From: an uncultured Clostridia bacterium
Lineage (GTDB): Bacteria > Bacillota > Clostridia > Christensenellales > CAG-917
Reading direction: 5' to 3'
Assembly (NCBI GenBank): GCA_947589475.1
Contig: CANQBO010000019.1
Location: 1 to 38,714 of the forward strand
Length of the DNA stretch: 38,714 nucleotides
A program made the translations under genes and the position numbers. Below, one piece after another: positions 34,406 through 38,714 of this stretch. The notes under the pieces were generated by a model. It searched no databases. It saw only the letters and a program-made list of their open reading frames with translations, and was not told the origin of the DNA. Positions within the stretch are counted from its first letter, which is position 1; each line of letters starts with the position of its first letter.

Positions 34406-34434
34406 ATTGTATCATACAAAGAAAACTTTTTCAA
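34406..34434 (-). promoter_or_regulatory. promoter giving a leaderless mrnC transcript
   Basis: On the minus strand TTGAAA (34429-34434), 17 nt, TACAAT (34406-34411), then six bases and ATG. The expected start point coincides with the A of the ATG. Confidence 0.82.
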
Positions 34435-34438
34435 CTTT

Positions 34439-34456
34439 AATGAAAAGGTTTTCATT
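34439..34456. promoter_or_regulatory. palindrome upstream of the mrnC promoter
   Basis: AATGAAAAGGTTTTCATT, 8-bp arms around a GG centre, ending 5 bp from the mrnC -35. Position and symmetry suit a dimeric regulator, but A/T-rich symmetry can arise by chance. Confidence 0.35.
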
Positions 34457-34543
34457 GCGCGTTCGATGACGACGTCGATTTTTCAAGTTTCCCTTCGCGC
34501 CTGCCGAAATGCCGACGCTTCCCTGAATAAGAGATAATTTTGC

Positions 34544-34560
34544 TTTTGCACTTTGCAAAA
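34544..34560. promoter_or_regulatory. palindrome overlapping the ecfA1 -35 box
   Basis: TTTTGCA-CTT-TGCAAAA, perfect 7-bp arms, covers the -35 at 34552-34557. A regulator bound here would block polymerase; candidate operator. Confidence 0.45.
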
Positions 34561-34580
34561 TGTGCGGGATATGATATAAT
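34552..34580 (+). promoter_or_regulatory. promoter of the ecfA1-ecfA2-ecfT-truA operon
   Basis: TTTGCA (34552-34557), 17 nt, TATAAT (34575-34580) preceded by TG (extended -10 TGATATAAT). Leader about 28 nt containing GAGGAG. Confidence 0.82.
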
Positions 34581-34614
34581 ACTTCTTCGATATGTATACG
34601 CGCGAGGAGCAATT

Positions 34615-35445
34615 ATGGCGTTTATCGAGATAAAAGGCGTGAGCTATGTCTATCCCATCAGGGAGGGCGTAAGCCTCAAGGCGGTCAAAAACCTGTCTCT
34701 GTCCATTGAGGCGGGAGAGTTTGTCGCGCTCACGGGGATGAACGGCAGCGGAAAGTCCACGCTCGCCAAACTGCTCAACGGGCTTTTCAAGCCAAGCGAA
34801 GGGGAAATAATGATCGACGGCGTCTCCACCGCGGACGAGGATCATATTTTTGACATAAGAAGGAAAGTCGGCATGGTTTTTCAAAACCCCGACAATCAGA
34901 CCGTCGCGACTCTTATAGAGGACGACGTCGCCTTCGGCCCCGAAAACCTCGGACTGCCGCGTGAGGAGATCGTCCAAAGAGTGAATTTCGCGCTCGAAGC
35001 CGTAGGTATGAGCGAATATCGCACGCGCGAGGCGGCAAAGCTCAGCGGCGGTCAAAAACAGCGCGTCGCCATCGCGGGCGTGCTTGCAATGCGCCCCGAC
35101 GTGCTCATACTCGACGAGGCTACATCCATGCTGGATCCCGCGGGACGCGAGGAAGTGCTGGACGTCGTGCGCCAGCTGAACAGTCAAGGCATCACTGTCA
35201 TAAACATCACCCACAACATGGAGGAAGCGGCGCTTGCAAAGCGCGTCATCGTGATGAGGAAGGGGCGCCTCGCCATAGACGGCACGCCGTCGCAGGTGTT
35301 TTCGTCGTCACTGCTTCAAGCCTGCGGGCTTACCCTGCCCCCTGCCGCCGCGCTCGCCAAAGAGCTTAAAGAAAGCGGCGTCGACATAGGAGCTGTCACG
35401 ACGGAGGAGTCGTTTGCGGAGGGCATATGCAAGCTGTTGAAATAA
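34615..35445 (+). CDS. ecfA1: energy-coupling factor transporter ATPase EcfA1
   Basis: Cytoplasmic ATPase of the group II ECF vitamin/metal importer shared by several substrate-binding S components. Walker A GMNGSGKST (41-49), Q-loop VFQNPDNQ, signature LSGGQKQRVAIAG, Walker B LILDEATSMLD and switch His (NITHNMEEA). 276 residues from ATG 34615 with GAGGAG 5 nt upstream. It overlaps ecfA2 by 19 nt. Confidence 0.95.
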   Translation: MAFIEIKGVSYVYPIREGVSLKAVKNLSLSIEAGEFVALTGMNGSGKSTLAKLLNGLFKPSEGEIMIDGVSTADEDHIFDIRRKVGMVFQNPDNQTVATLIEDDVAFGPENLGLPREEIVQRVNFALEAVGMSEYRTREAAKLSGGQKQRVAIAGVLAMRPDVLILDEATSMLDPAGREEVLDVVRQLNSQGITVINITHNMEEAALAKRVIVMRKGRLAIDGTPSQVFSSSLLQACGLTLPPAAALAKELKESGVDIGAVTTEESFAEGICKLLK

Positions 35446-36461
35446 AAAATTTGAGCTTCGTGTACTCCAAAGGGACTCCCAACGAGAAGCTCGCCCTCGA
35501 CAACATCGACCTCTCTATCGAGGAGGGCAGTTTCGTCGCGTTGATAGGCGCGACGGGAAGCGGAAAGTCCACGCTGATACAGCACCTCAACGGGCTTATC
35601 AAGCCGCAGGACAAAAAACGCTCTTCCGTCATCGTGAACGGCAAGAGCGCCACGGACAAAAAGACGCTCAAAACTTTGCGATTCGAAGTCGGAATGGTGT
35701 TTCAATATCCCGAATATCAGCTGTTTGCGGACACTGTGGAAAAAGATATAGCTTTCGGTCCAAAAAACATGAAACTCGCGTCCGACGAGGTCTCGCGCAG
35801 AGTGAAGCGCGCGATGGAGACAGTCGGTCTTGACTATGCGGAGTTTGCAGAGCGCAGTCCTTTTGACCTCTCGGGCGGAGAGAAGCGCAGAGTCGCCATA
35901 GCCGGCGTCATCGCCATGGAGCCGAAAATTCTCGTACTTGACGAGCCTGTAGCAGGTCTGGATCCCGCGGGGCGCGCGGAGTTGCTCGCCCTCATCAAGA
36001 CGCTTCAAAAGCAGGTGTCGCCCACTGTCATACTCGTCTCGCACAATATGGACGACGTGGCGGCGCTGGCGGACAGAGTCGTAGCCCTCAAGGACGGCAG
36101 GATAGTCGCGGACGGGACCCCAAAACAGGTTTTTGCGGATCGCGCGCTCATCAAGGACATAGGGCTTGACCTTCCCACAGCCGCGCGCATAGCGGACAGG
36201 CTTGCGGAGCGCTCAATAGAACTCGACAAGGACATAATCACCATGGCGGAACTTAAAGCCGCCCTGCTTTCCCTCTTCGGTAAAGCCGAACAACAGGTCG
36301 ACGGCAACGACGAGTCGCAAGCGTCGGACGGAACGCGCGAGGAGCCGACCGGCGAGAACTCCTCGCTCCAAAGCAAAGCAAATGCCGAAAACAATATAGA
36401 TGGCGGCGACGTAAAAGTCGTGAAGTACGAAGGCAATACGGGAGGTGACGCAGATGTTTAA
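35427..36461 (+). CDS. ecfA2: energy-coupling factor transporter ATPase EcfA2 with acidic tail
   Basis: Second ATPase of the ECF heterodimer. Walker A GATGSGKST (41-49), Q-loop VFQYPEYQ, signature DLSGGEKRRVAIAG, Walker B VLDEPVAGLDP and switch His (VSHNMDD). The family usually ends near residue 285. Here a polar tail of about 55 residues rich in Asp, Glu, Asn and Ser follows (to 344), without recognisable domain. It overlaps ecfA1 and ecfT. Confidence 0.94.
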   Translation: MQAVEIKNLSFVYSKGTPNEKLALDNIDLSIEEGSFVALIGATGSGKSTLIQHLNGLIKPQDKKRSSVIVNGKSATDKKTLKTLRFEVGMVFQYPEYQLFADTVEKDIAFGPKNMKLASDEVSRRVKRAMETVGLDYAEFAERSPFDLSGGEKRRVAIAGVIAMEPKILVLDEPVAGLDPAGRAELLALIKTLQKQVSPTVILVSHNMDDVAALADRVVALKDGRIVADGTPKQVFADRALIKDIGLDLPTAARIADRLAERSIELDKDIITMAELKAALLSLFGKAEQQVDGNDESQASDGTREEPTGENSSLQSKANAENNIDGGDVKVVKYEGNTGGDADV

Positions 36462-37305
36462 AGACGTCTCTTTCGGGCAGTACTACCCCGCAAATTCCCC
36501 CGTCCACAAGCTTGACGCAAGGATAAAGCTCATTCTCACCCTAGTATACATCATCGGCATTTTTTTCGTGAAGAGCTATTTCGGGTTTATGCTGACTGCG
36601 GCGCTCCTTCTTTTAATAATCTTCTCCGCACGGCTCCCTATGGCAAGCGTGCTCAGGAGCGTGAGAGGCATACTCTTGCTTGTCGTACTCACCGCGATCA
36701 TCAATCTTTTCATGATAAAAGACGGGGACGTCCTCGTGGAATGGAAGATCTTCGTAATAACAAAAAACGGAGTTCATACCACCATAAAGATGATTTTAAG
36801 ACTGGTTTTGTTGATTTCGGGCGCGTCGTTGCTTGCGCTCACCACCACCCCCGTGGAGCTTGCGGACGGGCTTGAGAGCCTCATGAAGCCTCTTGCGCTC
36901 ATCAAAGTTCCCGTGCGCGACATAGCGATGATAATGAGCATCGCTCTGCGCTTCATTCCTACCCTTTTCGACGAGACGAACAAAATAGTTTCCGCTCAAA
37001 AAGCGAGGGGAGCGAGCCTTGATACGGGCAACATCTTCGCGCGCATAAAGGCGCTCGTCCCCGTGCTCGTCCCTCTTTTCGTAAGCAGTTTCAGACGTGC
37101 GGACGAGCTGGCTTTCGCGATGGACGCGCGCTGTTACAACGCTACGGACAAGCGAACAAAAATGAAAAGATCCAAAATAAAATTTTCGGACGTCCTTGCG
37201 GCGCTCGTCGTGCTGTCCTTCTTTACGGTCATACTGCTTGAGAGATACTACTTCCCGAGCGTCGGCATAAACATCGACGCAATGATATTCGGAGGGCTTC
37301 TATGA
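36454..37305 (+). CDS. ecfT: energy-coupling factor transporter transmembrane protein EcfT
   Basis: Membrane subunit that links the ATPase pair to the S component. Hydrophobic segments around 30-65, 70-90, 110-135 and at the C-terminus. RGASLDTGNIFARIKALVPVLVPLF and the ARG/ARC coupling motifs (AQKARGASL, AMDARCYN) are typical. 283 residues from ATG 36454, preceded at 5 nt by GGAGGTGA; the GTG at 36445 is inside this SD. It overlaps ecfA2 by 8 nt and truA by 4 nt. Confidence 0.94.
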   Translation: MFKDVSFGQYYPANSPVHKLDARIKLILTLVYIIGIFFVKSYFGFMLTAALLLLIIFSARLPMASVLRSVRGILLLVVLTAIINLFMIKDGDVLVEWKIFVITKNGVHTTIKMILRLVLLISGASLLALTTTPVELADGLESLMKPLALIKVPVRDIAMIMSIALRFIPTLFDETNKIVSAQKARGASLDTGNIFARIKALVPVLVPLFVSSFRRADELAFAMDARCYNATDKRTKMKRSKIKFSDVLAALVVLSFFTVILLERYYFPSVGINIDAMIFGGLL

Positions 37306-38129
37306 GGTATCGCGCGGTCATTTCATATTTCGGAGCGGCATACGTCGGTTGGCAGAGACAACTCAACGGACTCAGCGTACAGCAAGTCGTGGAGGAGGCT
37401 CTCGAGCGCGTGTTTAAGGCGCCCACTCCCTGCACGGCGTCGGGCAGGACGGACGCGGGCGTGCATGCCGAGGGTCAAGTGATACACTTCGACGCGGACA
37501 CCTCCATCCCCGAGGACAAGATACCCTTCGCCGTCAACATCGAGCTTCCCGAGGACGTGAGCATGTTGCTTTGCGAAAGGACGGACGACGATTTCAACGC
37601 GCGCTTCCATGCAAAACGCAAGACGTATTGCTATAGACTGTATCTGTCCCGACATCGCCGTCCCCTGCTCGACCCCACGCACGAACATATCACTGTCCCG
37701 CTTGACATCACGCTCATGCGAGAGGCGGCAAAGCTGATCGAAGGCGAGCACGATTTCAAATGCTTTGAGGCTACGGGTAGTTCAATAAAAAACACCGTGC
37801 GCACGCTGTATCAAGTCAAAATTTCGACGGGCAGTCTGCCAACCATACCCATGCCCACCCCCGATCCCGCGCTCGCTCAGGTGCCGATGCTACTCAATTT
37901 GACGGACCCGCGCGAGTTCAATTGTACGGTGGACATCTCGGTGACGGGCAACGGCTTTTTGTACAACATGGTGCGCATAATCGCGGGCACCCTCGTGTAC
38001 GTCGGCATGGGCAAGCTCTCGCTCGACGACATACAAAAGACGCTCCAGACGGGCGACCGTACCCTCGCCGGCAAGACCCTCCCCGCAAAAGGACTTCACC
38101 TCATCGAAGTCGTTTACGAGGACGTTTGA
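37302..38129 (+). CDS. truA: tRNA pseudouridine(38-40) synthase
   Basis: Makes pseudouridine at positions 38-40 of tRNA anticodon stems. ASGRTDAGVHA contains the catalytic Asp51, and KTYCYRL, NGFLYNMVRIIAGTL and AGKTLPAKGLHL are conserved. 275 residues against about 245-250; the difference is a Pro-rich insertion at roughly 176-207. The ATG overlaps the ecfT stop (ATGA). In B. subtilis ecfA1-ecfA2-ecfT-truA follow rplQ; here the block is intact but moved and inverted. Confidence 0.95.
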   Translation: MRYRAVISYFGAAYVGWQRQLNGLSVQQVVEEALERVFKAPTPCTASGRTDAGVHAEGQVIHFDADTSIPEDKIPFAVNIELPEDVSMLLCERTDDDFNARFHAKRKTYCYRLYLSRHRRPLLDPTHEHITVPLDITLMREAAKLIEGEHDFKCFEATGSSIKNTVRTLYQVKISTGSLPTIPMPTPDPALAQVPMLLNLTDPREFNCTVDISVTGNGFLYNMVRIIAGTLVYVGMGKLSLDDIQKTLQTGDRTLAGKTLPAKGLHLIEVVYEDV

Positions 38130-38215
38130 CGCTCGTCTAAAAACACTCTCAAGCTTTTCGGCGCTCAGAGTTCGCGATTTTTGCTTCTAAACTAATAGAT
38201 CTTACGAGTGGGGCG
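38130..38215 (+). other. short spacer between truA and the CRISPR array
   Basis: 86 nt. A weak stem ACTCT / AGAGT (38145-38171) followed by TTCGCGATTTTTG could end the ecf-truA transcript. No A/T-rich leader typical of a type II-A array and no convincing anti-repeat (tracrRNA) is seen. Confidence 0.4.
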
Positions 38216-38251
38216 ATTTTAGTTCCCTTTTAAGATTCGGTATGGTATAAT
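38216..38251 (+). repeat. degenerate terminal CRISPR repeat
   Basis: Differs from the consensus at repeat positions 18 (G to A), 20 (T to A) and 23 (T to C), all in the centre; the TTTTAG start and the TATGGTATAAT end are kept. It is the upstream end relative to crRNA transcription. Confidence 0.9.
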
Positions 38252-38281
38252 GTACCCGAAAATGAGGTTGCCGCCCGTAAA

Positions 38282-38317
38282 ATTTTAGTTCCCTTTTAGG
38301 TTTTGGTATGGTATAAT
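38282..38317 (+). promoter_or_regulatory. extended -10 promoter embedded in each CRISPR repeat
   Basis: Every repeat ends TGGTATAAT, a perfect extended -10 (TG-n-TATAAT), with only a weak -35 at 17 bp (TTCCCT). Transcription should begin 6-7 nt into each spacer, so each crRNA would carry a guide of about 23-24 nt. Shown here for repeat 2; the same holds for all eight. Confidence 0.75.
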
Positions 38318-38714
38318 TAAAGTTTACTTAGAGGGAAAGGCTGTTTCATTTTAGTTCCCTTTTAGGTTTTGGTATGGTATAATGTCAAGCTGGCAATTGA
38401 GCGCGCGCCAGCGATTTTAGTTCCCTTTTAGGTTTTGGTATGGTATAATTAAACTTGAGTCGTCTGTAAAGACAAGTAAATTTTAGTTCCCTTTTAGGTT
38501 TTGGTATGGTATAATCTATTAGCAGAAACGTTCTGTACCGTGTTTATTTTAGTTCCCTTTTAGGTTTTGGTATGGTATAATTGTGCCCGTCTTGCCGCGG
38601 TCGTTCACGATATTTTAGTTCCCTTTTAGGTTTTGGTATGGTATAATACGAGGTTTTGAGCATACTCGGCATATGGTATTTTAGTTCCCTTTTAGGTTTT
38701 GGTATGGTATAATA

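Larger units (their letters stand above)
38216..38714 (+). CRISPR. type II-C-like CRISPR array, 8 repeats, 7 complete spacers, truncated by window end
   Basis: 36-bp repeats at 38216, 38282, 38348, 38414, 38480, 38546, 38612 and 38678, spaced exactly 66 bp, with seven 30-bp spacers unrelated to each other. The repeat begins ATTTTAGTTCCC, continues TTTTAGGTTTTGG and ends TATGGTATAAT. Length, the TTTTAG start and the -10-like end match type II-C repeats of Neisseria and Campylobacter (compared from memory), setting the plus strand as the crRNA strand. The first repeat has three changes; repeats 2-8 are identical. The last repeat ends at 38713, so the array continues outside. No cas genes are in the window. 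Confidence 0.97.

Noticed and set aside
38130..38215. tracrRNA or anti-repeat next to the CRISPR array
   Set aside because: CTAAAC and TAAT fragments resemble a few bases of an anti-repeat, but no continuous complement to the repeat start and no promoter-terminator pair is present.
38252..38677. Spacers targeting sequence within the window
   Set aside because: Reading the seven spacers against the window on both strands by eye showed no convincing match; a computed search of the full genome and phage databases would be decisive.

Overview
The window looks like a chromosomal segment of a Clostridia-type Firmicute, probably an uncultured gut lineage near Christensenellales; the lineage is inference from gene content. 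The evidence is a complete S10-spc-alpha ribosomal supercluster, zinc (C+) forms of S4, S14, L24, L36 and Adk, a KOW-domain protein between map and infA, an ECF transporter core next to truA, an mrnC-rlmB-sigH neighbourhood, a walJ/rlmH neighbourhood and strong GGAGG ribosome binding sites. Base composition is roughly balanced, with G+C-leaning genes and A+T-rich promoters.

Layout. (1) 1-430: intergenic DNA with decayed repeats and hairpins. (2) 431-2629, minus: class II aldolase fba and a COG2426-type membrane protein, each with its own promoter. (3) 2772-18422, minus: 31 genes from rpsJ to rplQ, including secY, adk, map, infA and rpoA. A strong promoter and a hairpin-rich leader precede rpsJ, an internal promoter precedes adk, and a clear terminator follows rplQ. 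(4) 18856-23148, plus: an SDR enzyme with a C-terminal zinc-ribbon-like segment, a flavodoxin/ferredoxin protein and a two-component pair whose kinase has its hydrophobic segments at the C-terminus. (5) 23388-32210, minus: tadA, rlmH, two CPBP proteases, walJ, two four-TM membrane proteins, a multi-zinc-ribbon protein, glnS and a small orphan gene whose promoter predicts a near-leaderless mRNA. (6) 32349-34399, minus: sigH-like sigma factor, rlmB and mrnC. (7) 34615-38129, plus: ecfA1-ecfA2-ecfT-truA. (8) 38216-38714, plus: start of a type II-C-like CRISPR array running off the window.

Main points of interest. Each CRISPR repeat ends in a perfect extended -10 element (TGGTATAAT), so each spacer probably has its own promoter, as in Neisseria and Campylobacter. 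Three promoters (before mrnC, adk and the glnS operon) lie so close to their ATG that the mRNAs should be leaderless or nearly so. A zinc-ribbon/coiled-coil protein and a nearby membrane protein share a short linear motif (P-I-V-x-P-x-A-x-V-P-Y-x-T-Q) in otherwise disordered regions, which suggests a common binding partner. No cas gene or tracrRNA lies inside the window; they are expected beyond its right edge.
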